Source: Thamnaconus septentrionalis
Taxonomy: Eukaryota; Chordata; Actinopteri; Tetraodontiformes; Monacanthidae
DNA: 64,000 nucleotides
Reading direction: 5' to 3'
NCBI GenBank assembly: GCA_009823395.1
Contig: CM020511.1
Location: 12,117,001-12,181,000 of the forward strand
This document shows, piece by piece, positions 25,110-36,924 of the stretch. The position numbers and the translations under genes are program-made. The notes beneath the pieces are model-generated. The model worked only from the letters and a program-made list of their open reading frames with translations, had not been told where the DNA came from and searched no databases. Every line of letters begins with the position of its first letter. The stretch's first letter is position 1.

Positions 25110-25450
25110 AGCCAAAGTATGGCGACCGTACAGGTGAGAAGGTACAGTTTCTGAAATTTACTTCAGTAAACAGTAAAAATTATTGTTTTTTTTGCCAATA
25201 ATGAATCAATATGTTTGTTTATAATTTTGCAAAAATTAAAAAGTTGTAGAATAATCTGGACTGAAAGGACGACAGTGAACCCAAAGCTGAGGTACTCAGC
25301 AAAATAATCTCGCCCTAAAAGAAGATCCACTCTCATATTTATCTATACAACAGCAATGTTCCAATAGCTCCACACATACCTGAAAACCTGAACCTACTTA
25401 AGTACACTAACTAACACAGTATTTAAGTACTATGTTACTTCCCACCAATG
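25110..25450 (-). mobile_element. Truncated copy of the same hAT-like family, opposite orientation
   Basis: Read on the minus strand from 25450 it starts CATTGGTGGGAAGTAACA, close to the terminus of the 30.65-kb element. About 130 nt in it shares a diagnostic core: AGATTATTTTGCTGAGTACC here (minus strand, ending near 25287) against AGATTATTTTAGAGTACC at 30841. In both, CTCAGCTTT and a GTTCACT or GGTCACT run follow. Similarity continues to a CATTTCAGAA-like segment and fades near 25110. The second terminus is not recognisable and I found no target duplication, so this is a degraded, probably truncated insertion. Confidence 0.75.
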
Positions 25451-25891
25451 TTCGCATGTCTATTAATTTAAACATCACTGCTGTTTCCTCACCATGACAT
25501 CGAAATCAGTGCTTTACTACTTTTGATTCCTTTTTTTGATACTTTACTTTTCAGAGAGCTTTGCGCTAAAACACAGTTCAGCTCCTTATGATGTCACAAA
25601 GGGCACTGATACCTCACTGATGCTCCCAGGTTCACACCTCCAGCCAGGTGTCTGTTGCCGCCTCTGAATTTACATCTCAGCCACTTGCACTTTGTCCCCC
25701 TAAATACGTGCGGGAGGTTTTTTTGTTTTTTGTTTTTTTTTGTAAAAAAAAAAAAAAAAAGCCATTTTCAGCAGCGCTTGAAAAACCAGAGCAAAATATT
25801 TGCACTGACGGAGCTCTTTTTGAGAAAATAATTAATCATGAAAGGCTGCGTCAGTGAGGTGAGAGATGAATAAATAAAAAAGAAGTGAAAA

Positions 25892-25895
<4 letters not shown>

Positions 25896-25922
<27 letters not shown>
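25896..25922. repeat. (GT)13 microsatellite
   Basis: Pure GT run. A poly-A run also occurs at 25744-25760. Confidence 0.93.
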
Positions 25923-26268
25923 ATACAATATTGGATGTCTATTTATAACCAAGTGCCAAAAAGTAATCTTGATGTAAAAAAGATTAGAGATGCATGAAGA
26001 AAAAAAACATACCCTGGCAGTGCCGGGAGTATAGGCAGCCTAATTCAGCACAATGTGATGGTGTTAACAGGTCTGCAGCAGCAGCAGCAGCAACAACAGC
26101 TCCGACTCCAGTCCCCGGTGCCAGGCTGAGCCCCTGGGGTCCGCAGCCCTGCCACGGCCGGCCCATCAGCTGTGAAATCTGCTTTCCTCTTTGATAAACG
26201 GTTGAGATGTGACCCTATCTCTGTCCTGCAGATGTCCAGATTTCCTGTCACGCTTTTCCCCCCCTCTG

Positions 26269-26282
26269 TTTTTTTTTTTTTT

Positions 26283-26359
<77 letters not shown>
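26269..26359. repeat. T19 plus (CT)36 pyrimidine tract
   Basis: Ninety-one uninterrupted pyrimidines on the plus strand, with CT-rich DNA continuing to about 26405. Confidence 0.95.
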
Positions 26360-26366
<7 letters not shown>

Positions 26367-26767
26367 GCTTCCCGCTCTCTCCCCTTTCGTTCTTTTTCTT
26401 TTTCGGGCTTTATGCCTCTCTGTCCGGGCCTGCATGGACAACCGCGTGTAACACTCCATTCACCGCTCTTTTCTAAGCGTCATCCATCACTGTGGTGGGC
26501 TACTGGAGCAGCAGCAGCACCACCACCACAGCCAGTCAGCCAGTCAAGCCAGCCAGCCAGCCCACACTGGCTATCACACCGCAGCACATCCAGCCCGGCC
26601 CAGCCCGGCCCGGCCCGTCTGCTCCCATTTTGACTGCCCCTACGGACCAGTAACCCCTCCCCCCACCCCCACCTGCTCCTACCTGCCCACCTCTCCATCA
26701 GAATGCAGACGACTGCCCGCCTGAGCACCAGCCGGACCTCGGCAAGACTGTACTTTTCAAGCCCGCC

Positions 26768-26772
<5 letters not shown>

Positions 26773-26815
<43 letters not shown>
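26773..26815. repeat. (GA)21 microsatellite
   Basis: Pure GA run, purine-rich on the plus strand, 0.4 kb from the opposite CT tract. Confidence 0.95.
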
Positions 26816-26817
<2 letters not shown>

Positions 26818-29699
26818 TCCTGCCCATTTTCAGAAATCCCTCTAACATCCCCGGCCTTTCATTATTTTCCGCGAGCCATTTCAAGAAGACATTACACTTT
26901 AGCCCGTCTTCTGGGCGCGACGCCAAGGATTGAGAAACTGAGCCGTGGCCCCCGCAAGTGGCAGCTCGACAAAAATAGCTTGACCTCTAAAACGTCCTAT
27001 CTCAAATGGCGTGTCTGGATGAAGGGGTGGGGTGGTGGTGGCGGTGGGAGGGAGGGGCAGGGTTGGTAATATACGTTTGATTTCAGAGAGTGCATATCAA
27101 TATTTCAACAGCGGGTCATGTGTTTCAAGCGCGAGAGAGAGGTGTCACTCCGGCGATACAGCCAGCTGCCTTTGGGTAATTCGCTCGAGAAAGGAAAAAA
27201 AAAAATAGAAAAATGTGAGAGGGTAAAAGGAGTCTGTTTAATAGTCTGCGGAGGCCACGCTTCATAAGAATGACTTGAAGTGCCTCCTAGCCGAGGTAGA
27301 GACCCGCGAAGCAATGAGCCTTTATTTCTACCTCAGACGCCTTCCACCGTGGCGTGACCCTGCTCGGCGCCGCTCGCCGCCCTGACATGCATCAAAACTA
27401 GACCCTCTTTTTCTACACCGCCTCCTCCACCTCCTTCCTGCTCTCCTCAAGCTTGCGTTTGATATTTCAACTCCTCCCTCCTCACCTCCACAGGTGAGGC
27501 GTCAGGGTTCGTCCCCAAGTCTCCGCCCGTGTGTCGGTTTTTTGAGGATTTGCGCGACTCCCCTGGCTCCCGCTGATACAACCCAGATACGTGCGGCGTC
27601 CTTCCTGGGGGCGGCGTGTTTAACAAACCCAATAACAAGAACTTTGACTAAGGGGGGTGGAGAAAAAAAACAGAGAAAAACCGATGCTACTTGTAAATGA
27701 GAACGGTTCCCCCGCTGACGTGCAAAAATTGAGAGTCTCGGGTGAATTTTGCATCCAGGAAACAGAGACAAAATAAAGAAGAGGAAGACGACCGAGCCCC
27801 TTGAAGGGAGCTCGATAAAACAAAACATGCCAGACGGTCTGACCCAGCCTTTAATGAGAAGCAGTGAGAAGCTGCTAACAGCCAGCACTCTGAGCGCTGA
27901 AAGTTAGTCGACGGGCACTGAAAGGGCCCCGTGGGAGACGAGGCGCACACGAGAACCTTAAAGGCAATATGCCAAAGCTTCCTCCGCTGCTTTTTAATTG
28001 CAGGGGGAGGTTGGCACATTGTGTAACCCCTCCGCAGCCCATTACAGGTGATGACCAGCACCTGCTCATAGAGCAGGGAGGGGAAAAAAATCCTGAGGAG
28101 AGTCTGGAAACGAGCGGCGAATTCCTCGGGGGGCAGTTAGCGAGGAGCTCGTCTCACCGAGAGCAACAATTAGTTTGTGCGTCTTGCTCGCCGAGCGTTC
28201 TGTGTGACCAACTTGTAACGTTCCCGTCTGCCGAAAGGTTTTTTTTTTTTTTTTTTTCTCAGAGAGATGTTTTGTGTGACTGGGGATGCTCGTGGGACAC
28301 CTGAAGGATGAGTTCGGACGGGAGGGGAAATTCATGCAGAGATAGCCGAGGAAATATATGGAGTGTGTTACTCTGCGAGGCGACTCGGAGGTGTTGCTCT
28401 GTCAAATCACTTTTCCACCCAAGGATAACTGGCTTTTACCCTGAGAGAAGCCATATTTCATGGCTATAACGTGGCCTGAGTTATTTAAAGCCACTGATGA
28501 CTTCAAAAACCAAGAGGGGAGCTTAGAAAACAGCCAAAACCGCTCTGGAAATGATTTAATAGAGCGACGCCTTCGAGAAATCTCTGGAAAAACCGGGGGA
28601 GGGCCGAAATCCTCGCGGACTTTCTCCTTATGTTTCTTAACAGGATGAGGAGTGAGCTTGGTTACCATTTTAATAGGAATTTCTTAATTAATCCAAATGC
28701 AGAATGGAATATCAAACCCTGTGGAGGACTTACTCCACGAGAGCAGCAGGTCAACACCAGCCTCCGCTGGGATCCGTGAGACGGCAGATATAAAAATATA
28801 AAAGCCGCGGCGCGCGGAGTAACATCAAAAATAATGGCTGGTGGCTTTGTTTCAATTGCGGCTTCACGGTCTAAGCTCCGAAAACCCCGCCAATTAAAGG
28901 CGTTTTGTCATGAAATACGCAGATTAAATGGCTAAAATAGATGCACTTCAAAGGGTTTTGTTGGGAGGCCAGTTGGATCCCGGAGGAGTCACCTCAGCCG
29001 CTCTCAACGTCGTGGGACTCGCCGTTAATATGGTCTTTAGATGTCGGACCGTTTGTTAATCACGTTTCAGTCGCTGCTAAGTTTGACCGAATAAAGTGAT
29101 TTCATCACAGCTGTTAAGGATCCCTCGGGTGTGAGCAGCGTTTTCCCTGCCGGAACCGTTCGTGTTTTTCTGTGGCTGAGACCAAGAAACCAAGAAACAA
29201 CTGAAAGACAAACTGATTTTTTTTCCCACGTAGCCCTGCCAGTTCGACCAATAAACATTCTGATAAAAGGTTTTGCCATATCAAAAGCCGCTAATAATTT
29301 AAGACAAGTTTCATGACATTCCAGGCAAACTGTTGAGGGAGCTTGTGGTGTGCTAAGAGAGGAGAATTGAATGTTTCTTTACTTGTTATTTGGGTTGTTT
29401 AGTGTGTTTAAAGTTCATTAAAAATGAACTACTTTCATTTTGTTCGGATTTCTGATTTTGCCTTGGGGATGAAATGTGATCCGAAAATGAACTCCCCTAG
29501 CTTGGCCCTACCTACCTTACCTGAGCCACCTCACATTTAAATCAAAAGACTCATCATGCTGATCCAAGTCACTTTGGTTTTCTTTATACGTCCGTCAAGC
29601 CATTGGACCGTCATTCTATGTCCCTACTTTGGATTTCATCCCAGAGTTTAGTACTTTCTGCAGCACACCAGTTAAAACAAACAAACAGACCAAACTTAC

Positions 29700-29824
29700 C
29701 AGTGCAGTGCTCTCAGTGCTCATTTCAATCTTCCCCTCAAACGGTCCCCATGTCGTGCCCACAGGAAGCTGCTGCCTGCTGTGGATGCGACGCTCGCCAT
29801 CTTTCAGGAAGGCATCCAGCTCCC
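29700..29824 (-). CDS. zfpm2: zfpm2 (FOG2) coding exon 4, start of PR-like domain
   Basis: This 125-nt exon has acceptor CTCTTTTTTAG|GGGAGC and donor ACTG|GTAAGT; it starts in phase 1 and ends in phase 0. It reads (R)ELDAFLKDGERRIHSRQQ, then LPVGTTWGPFEGKIEMSTES and TAL. Human FOG2 has GELEVFQKDGERKIQSRQQ and LPVGTTWGPFPGK here (from memory), so identity is high. The segment LPVGTTWGPFEGK resembles the opening of PRDM-type PR domains, where a Gly-Thr/Phe-Gly-Pro-Phe pattern is typical. The only in-frame Met is in IEMSTES, with its ATG at 29723-29721; it could start a short isoform. A (CA)9 run sits 18-35 nt upstream of the acceptor. Skipping this exon would shift the frame. Confidence 0.96.
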
Positions 29825-29841
29825 CTAAAAAAGAGAGACAG

Positions 29842-29859
29842 ACACACACACACACACAC
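29842..29859. repeat. (AC)9 beside the exon 4 acceptor
   Basis: In the pre-mRNA this is (GU)9, 18-35 nt upstream of exon 4, followed by CUGUCUCUCUUUUUUAG. Confidence 0.95.
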
Positions 29860-30653
29860 CGGGAACCAAAGCAGTCAGCCATAGTTGCTCCATATAGCAC
29901 ACAAGTTCCACATCAAATCACAGTGACATTCTTTCATTGTCCTCTCCCCTTCCAACCTGCGCGCGTGTCAAAGCCCCGCGGTGGGCTGTGAAGGTTAAAG
30001 CCTGGCGTTTTCAAAGTGGATAAGCAAATCGAGCAAGCAGCCATCTGATGGTGTTCCTCAGACGCACGGCGTGCTAACCTTACTTGAGAGGTGTCTTGTG
30101 TTGAGATAATCTCTGTGAGACAGCACAGGCTCGCTGGCTTCAGGGTGGTGGGTGTAGAGCAGCCGGTGGCGGGCCTATTTCTGTTGTTCCAGGAAGGCTG
30201 GGCCCTCGTTAGCGCAGCGCAGAGCTCCAGTTAATTAAGAGTGAAACCGGATCGCGCTGCTGGAACCGCCGGTGCTCACCTCCCCAACACCCCTCCATCC
30301 CCCACTTATCTTATCTCTAAGATTCAGCGTACATTTTGGGAATGGTGATTAATCAAATAGTTATGATAAATCCCAGGACAGGCTGTGGCGTAGTTTACAG
30401 AAGAGGATGTTTCCTCCTCCTCCTCCCCCCGCCCCCGGCCTTCTCTTTCAGTGTGTGAGTGTGTGTCTAACAGAGGGAGAGCGCCTGCCTCTCAGCCGGC
30501 CTGCATTTCCGAGTGGCTGCCATTGACAGAGAGAGGGTGATGATTTAAACGTCTTGGCTTGAACTTTGTCCACTGTTCCATATACAGAGAGTTGTTAGTT
30601 AAAGGCCGAGAGTATGAGATCAGCATCAAACAGTAAGAAAGAATTTGGACCAG

Positions 30654-31518
30654 CAGAGGTGGGAAGTAGCGAAATAGAAATACTTGGTTAACTATCTGTA
30701 CTTTCTTGTTGTTGCTTGAAGTGGAGAAATTCTGTTCAAAGTAATTCACTTATTATCAGAGTTGTAATTGCTTGAAGTGGAGCCATTTTAACTATGCCAT
30801 CGTGTAGTTCAATATAAAAGTGGATGGTATTTTAGAGGGAGATTATTTTAGAGTACCTCAGCTTTTGGGGTCACTTGTCAGTACATTTTCAGCACAGAGA
30901 AAAATACAAATAAGTACATTTCAGAACCTGTGTTTTCTTACTCGTACTTAAGTAAAGGAGTTGATTCTGTACTTTTATCTACGTATTTTTCTTTACACAA
31001 GTATCCGTCATTTTACTTAAAGGTGAAGTGTGGAATATATTGAGGTTATGAAGAAGAAACAGCGACATCAAGGAGCTACATTTCAGATTGCAGCGTCTTT
31101 CACTCTCCCTCCCTCTCCTGAACTTGCCAGTGAACTACAGTGGCCTGCGCACCTAAACCTGGATACCTTGTCTACCTTCTTCTTCGTTGATTTATTTGAA
31201 GACGTGAGTAGACACCCCTATTATGAAACACGTTCTCAGACGAGCAGGATTGTCCATACAGGCTTCCTTAGAAATATGGTGGTGCAAGATGGCAGCTAAC
31301 TGGGAGCAAGACCCTTATTGCTCTATGTTTATGTTTATATAAATATATGAGAACCGTTCTATGGGTGGGAAAACCAAATCACTTTTATTGTACTGCGATT
31401 ATACACTATCATTTATGGGCAGAATATTAAACTTTTACCAATATAAAAATCATAAAGTGAGCCAAATATTACACACTGGACCTTGAAGTCCAGAATGTGA
31501 ATACTTTTGCCACCTCTG
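30654..31518 (+). mobile_element. Non-autonomous hAT-like DNA transposon with perfect target duplication
   Basis: The left end starts CAGAGGTGGGAAGTAGCG and the right end finishes TTTTGCCACCTCTG, so the termini are an inverted CAGAGGTGG. The flanking 8 bp are identical on both sides: TGGACCAG at 30646-30653 and at 31519-31526. An 8-bp target duplication with CAGAGGTG ends is the mark of the hAT superfamily, and this start sequence is common in teleost genomes. It is 865 bp and encodes no transposase, so it was moved in trans. A second inverted-repeat element lies inside it. The short arm between that element and the right end matches the expected outer element. Confidence 0.9.
31020..31484. 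mobile_element. Inverted-repeat element nested inside the hAT-like copy
   Basis: The left end reads AAGGTGAAGTGTGGAATAT and the right end, read on the other strand, AAGGTCCAGTGTGTAATAT. They match at about 18 of 23 positions. The 465-bp interior has no convincing coding frame. The surrounding outer-element sequence seems to continue across it (ACTT before, GAAG after). A target duplication is not clear, so the exact edges and the superfamily are uncertain. It could instead be part of a longer master element. Confidence 0.6.
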
Positions 31519-32163
31519 TGGACCAGGAATCTACTTTCATGCCCCGCTTGATCACAGATGCATGAGGTTACACAAATCAGAAAAAAACAAACAACTCTTT
31601 TCAATGTTCCAAACTGTGCCTTTAATCTCAGAGTGCACAGTTGGTTGCGCCAACTGCCCTTTAGCTGGAAACCAGCCTGCCACAATCAGTGCATAATTAT
31701 TTGGGCAAAACTCAACATGAGCTGTTAACATTGTGTCTTTTAACCCGTTTGTTCACATACACACGTACGTGGCTCATACATATTCGGGGCCCTCGGTTTC
31801 GCCATGAATGGGACCCAAAGCGATCGTTGAACTTTCTGACGTGTATCGCGGCGGAGTGACCTATTCATCCCCATTCCGCCGCGTAAATATCAGCTGTGTA
31901 TCTGCCGCGTGCCATTGTGTCCGCCCCCCGTTGTGCCGCTATGGAAAAATGCGCGCCATGCTTATGCCCCCCGGTGCAAAAAAAACCCAAAAAAACGACG
32001 CCCCACTGATCACGTGACCATCTGCGGCGGTTAATCTGGCCGCGCTGAAAAATGCTTAACGTCTCCGCGGCTTAATCCTCCCCGCGAAGAAGGTAGAGAA
32101 TTGCGATACATGTAAATAAAAAATATTTTCGGAGGGGAAAATAGACGCGCCGCCGTCGTCTCT

Positions 32164-32187
32164 CTAAAAAAAAAAAAAAAAAAAAAA
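32164..32187. repeat. Poly-A tract
   Basis: About 22 A. CA-rich and C-rich runs occur further right at 32471-32565. Confidence 0.9.
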
Positions 32188-35100
32188 CCAAAGCGAGTCA
32201 ATCTGGACGCCATTATCGCGCCGCTCCTTCAGCTCTGTCCTCCTTCCTGTGCTCCCGCCGCCGCAGCGCCCGTCTTCCCGGTGCTGCGCTCGAGGTGTGT
32301 AAGCTCATTACAGGGAAATAATTAAACATTGGCGCACAGCTGGTCTTCATCACTGAGAGCAACAGCCACCGCTTGATGCATTCTGTTTGTCCTCAGATAA
32401 GACCGGCGGCCTTTAACCGCTTCGGATGCGACTTCCTGTTTAGCCTCGCTTGACAAACTGCTCAAACTGCTCCCCCCCACACACACACACACCCACACCC
32501 ACACCTCATACCCCACCCAACCCCCGGCTGCGCAATCACGTTTTTTTTCCCCCCCCCCACTTTTTACCTTTTCTTCTCTCCGTTTCCGGGTGGGTTGCGG
32601 CGAGGAGGGGAGGAAAAAAGACGGCGGCCAACGTGCGATGTTAGGTGAAAAAAAGAGAGGGCACGATTCAATTTGTGCCGTTTGCGGTTGGCCATGATTG
32701 GGCGCCAGTTGTGTGCATCTCACACCAAATGTTGCCTGAGGACCTTGGCTCACAGATGGCTTGTCACATCTGTTGCAGATACTAGTGAAAGATCTCTGCA
32801 AAAAAAAAACCCAAAAAACAACAACAAAAAAACAGAAGAAAAACAGCCATGGATGAATAATTAGTTCCCTTTTTTTTCGCTCTGCCTGTATTTTCTTTAC
32901 GAGCTCTGGCGACAGCGGAAAAAAAAATATATGGACAGATGCGTGTCAACTGCGGTTTTTATTTGTAATCAAGGGTGCGATAGCACTTTATGTTACGGCG
33001 GTGCCTCGGCCTCTCTATCTCTTCTATTTTTTTGCCGTTTCGTACGTCGTCTCAACTTTTCTCAGCGAATCAGAGGGTTCGCGATGTGGCCCTGAGGCCA
33101 CGCCCACTTCCCTACTTCCCTTCACCACCTTCACCTCGCACTCCTACCGGACCCCGCCAACCCACCAACGAGTCGACCACCGCTCACTCCCCACTCCCAC
33201 CTTCCCTCACCCCCCCGCCCCTCATTTGATAAGATCATCATCTGTCGCTAGGCACCATGGTCTGTTCCTGCACTCTGCAGATACTTGGCAGACCAATGAA
33301 TGTCCCTTTGTGTGGAGAGATCCTCCTCAGATAGCACCCAAGATGCACCACGCTGGCATCTGTTTGTTTTTTGTTTAGTTTTTTTTGTATTTTTAATGCG
33401 TGTACGCGTGTCTGTTCTGTTCAGAGAAGTAGGGAACCACATCTCTTCTTTTCATGCCATACAAGTGAAAGCTAATGACCGCCAGTGGCAGGTTGCCAGC
33501 TAGCTTGCTTAGACTAAAAGAACGCCATAGACAGCTGACTACCGGCAGACAAGACAGCCACACAGTGATGAACTACCACTTTTCAATGACGGCGCTGGAT
33601 GGAATTCAACTCTTACACCTCGAGCGTTGTTACGTCTTACATCTTTTAACCTGCAGCCTGGAATTCCCACTTTTCCAGTGCATGTGTCACATCCCAAATG
33701 GCCTCTGCTGTGTTGTACGTGTCATCATTTATACTGCTGGAGGATCTCTGCCTCCCATGGCATCACAGTTCTAAACAAACAGGGAAGCAGCAACTTGATA
33801 ATGCTTTTTAGTGGTGGAAATTTAGTACAGTTGTAAAGATTTATTACAAAAATGAAATGAAATGATGAAAAAATGGGAAATATTATTAGTCAGGATTCTT
33901 AGCTTAAGCAAATTTCTTTCTCTTGCTTTTTTTAAATGATGGATTAATTTAAATGAATCTTTAATAGATTAATATTTGGCTGTGACTGTGTCTGAACATC
34001 AAGACTAATTTTCTCCATACACTTCCTGCCCAGGAGACCCCGCTGATGGCCAAAGATGACGAATGACATCATCGGCTCCATATTGCAGATTAACATTAGT
34101 TAAAGCCATTGATCTGTTCGAGCTATTTCCAACACAAATCTGACCTCTTTAACTGGTTCAAAGAGACGGCTTCAAGGGGAAGAAATTGCCCCGGGTGTGA
34201 AAAAAAAAAAAGAGTCTTATTACGGGGCTCGTGGTTCACTCCACCTTCTGTAGTTGTCGCGAGCGTGTTAACCGTGGGGTGGGTGTTGTGGGGGAAACAA
34301 AGAGCCACGAGAGCAGAGACGAGTGGGGGAATACGCTTGAGCTTCACACAGCAGATGATCCCCCTTGATATCGAGTGCTACCTTTGAATCAAAGCAAACA
34401 AATGACTGCTGTTCAAAGTTCAATAACCTGTGAGTGGCAATTCGCAGACGTCTCGTTGAACTCCAGTCATCTCCGCTGACAGGCCGTGTTATAGCGCCGG
34501 CAAATGGCCTATAAATTAATATAGCGTGAGAGGGAGGCATATGGGGTGAAATGGAATGCTCTGTATCAGTTCAACAAAAGGTGCCACATCTTCAAGGCAG
34601 ATATGTGATATGAAATTTTACAGCTGAGGGAGAAATGTCGCGGCGCTTTGATAAGAGAGCGATGAACTTTCTTCCCCTGCTACACAAACCGCTATTATCA
34701 GGTCCCCAGGAACAAAATGCATCATTTATAACCCGCAGCCCGCACTATCATCTCGGAGGATGGCGCTTCTTTTAAAAACACTGGAGGACCCCGACAGCCG
34801 CCATACTACTCCTTGCCTCCTCCCGACCAGCCCCACCCCTGGAAACCTCCGTGAACCCAGCAAGACGTGGCTGCTTTTGGCTGAAAGTTGCCATTGGGGG
34901 CAGATTTTGCCTTCTGTACGATGTACCATCAGTAATTCCAAAAATACCACAGCACATGGTCATGTGACCTCCTCCTTTGCATTGCTAAGTTAATTCATTG
35001 ACAAACACAATCAGGATACCAATCCCGTGCATAGATATTAGACACGTGTTTACGCATCATCTCACATCGCCTCTTTACAGTCAATCATTAGGCCGTGCGT

Positions 35101-36924
35101 GCTGGTGCACATGGACGAATCTGTGGGCTCAGCAGTCCTTGGAGGCCCCCAGAGGGTACTGTTATTAATACGCTATGTATGGGAGAGGGGTTAGGGAAGG
35201 GGTCTAAACCGATTTCTAGTCAGTGGGCCCAAAATTGCGAGCTGCACCCCCAGACGGCCTGAAGGGATTCAGGAATTTTTAAGGAATACGCCAGTTGGAG
35301 TTGGTTGCACTGGTCTTTCTGATAGTTCTGACTACAGGTGTCTTCTGATCCATGCTGTGTAGAAATACTACTACCACTACTACTAACAATAATAAGAATA
35401 CGAGTAAAAATAATAATATTGTTAATAATAATAGTTATTAATCAGGTTAAATGATGTATTTATGGTATCTTGGCCCTGATTGGGCAATGCCTGCGAGCAA
35501 GAAATAGCATTGACTAAAACCCCTAGAAAACCTGAGTTTGAACCATTCATTTCATTCAATATGCAACTCAAAGCGAGAGCGTTAACAGAGGTTTTGTAAG
35601 GTTTTTTTTTCCCCACTATAAAACAAGCCAATCTCCTCTCTTGTGCCAATCTTACCTCACTGGATGTTGGCTCTGGCCTTATATTTAACAGGCAGATAAG
35701 CAAGAGTTATCGCTCTTCTCATCTCGGCCTGCGAGGCAGAGAGCAAACACTATTCTTTTAATGAAAGGGCAAACCTTATTTGCAGGTCTGCAACAGGACT
35801 GAGGCTGGTCTACATGCCCATCCGTCCAACCGTAATAACCCTCTGCCGCGCCGCCACCACTTTACCACCAGCGCCGCTGTTGGACGGGTATAAATCCTGG
35901 AGCGGGGCGAGTTGGAATTAGCTTACACGCGGCAGAAGAAGGGGAAAAGCTGCAGTACATTACCTGCCGCTCGGTGTCATTGAGCAATTGTAATAAATCG
36001 GCTGTCGAGCGCTCTGTCTGTCTCCTCGGCGAAGTCAGCGAGCGGCCCCGCTGACGGCCGACCCGGAGACATCCATCTTTGGAGAAAGGCAGCAATTTCT
36101 ATTGATGGCATGTAAAGGGAGACGGCAAAACTTAAAGAATGACTGTCCTCGCGCAGAGATACAGCCGTATCGCCGACAGCATCTAGAGGACACGCAACCA
36201 CTTCGGCCGCAATCAGATTGTTTGTTGTTTTTTTAAAAAAAAAAAAGGCTTCCTCAGAAAATTTGAGACGCGTCAGAAGGACGTTAGTACACCTGAGTGT
36301 TGTCAGGGTGAATGACTAATTGATGTGTGCACTGGCGGTGCGCACGTTTAAGATGGATGGATAAAGGCTGAAGCCAGAGGAAAGAAGTTGCTTTTTTCTT
36401 TTTTTTTCTTTATCTGCGCAGCCTCGCTGCAGATAAAGTTGGCGGAGCACATTATTAACAAAATTTACAATTTATGAGCAGGTTCAACTTGGATAGGAGA
36501 ACTGATAGAGACTGGTTGGAACAAGAATTTCTAAAGAAAGAACTCTATAGCTGGAGACATTTTTAAAAACCGCCGCTACCTCCCAGTGTTGGCATATTGC
36601 AGTTAATTCCAGACTATTTTAAAGCACTCCTGAATCTCCTCCCGAGTCAATTACCAGGCTGCAACTTCCCCTGAGTAACACCGAGATGTGTTTTTTTCCC
36701 CCTCTCTCTCTCCCCCCTTTTCCTGGGTGACCTACTTGTCTTTTGTGAGTAGGTTTTAGCTAGCGCAGTTTGACAGTCAACAGATAAGATGGATTAAGCA
36801 TTTTTTTTTTCTTCATCCAGTTTTGATGTGAACAGCGTAAAAGCGGGTTAAATCATTGAGTTTCCAGGAGTATTTTTAAATGCCTGGCGATAGCGCGATA
36901 GAGGAGCTAAACCTGAGGCTCGGG

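Larger units (their letters stand above)
11519..29699 (-). other. zfpm2: zfpm2 intron 4
   Basis: This 18,181-bp intron lies between exon 4 (donor at its right end) and exon 5 (acceptor at its left end). It contains long GA/CT/GT microsatellites (12.0, 13.35, 15.1, 22.8, 26.3 and 26.8 kb), a CpG-rich block (13.85-14.46 kb) and a partial hAT-like copy (25.11-25.45 kb). Several repeat-free blocks look like conserved noncoding elements (15.2, 17.0, 19.1 and 24.3 kb). The stretches 20.0-21.9, 27.3-29.0 and 29.0-29.6 kb are unique-looking DNA in which I recognise no gene. No open frame here has splice signals and recognisable homology. Confidence 0.9.

Noticed and set aside
33811..33850. AGTGGTGGAAATTTAGTAC, similar to another fish hAT terminus
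   Set aside because: Only about 15 bp resembles a terminus. No opposite end or target duplication was found.
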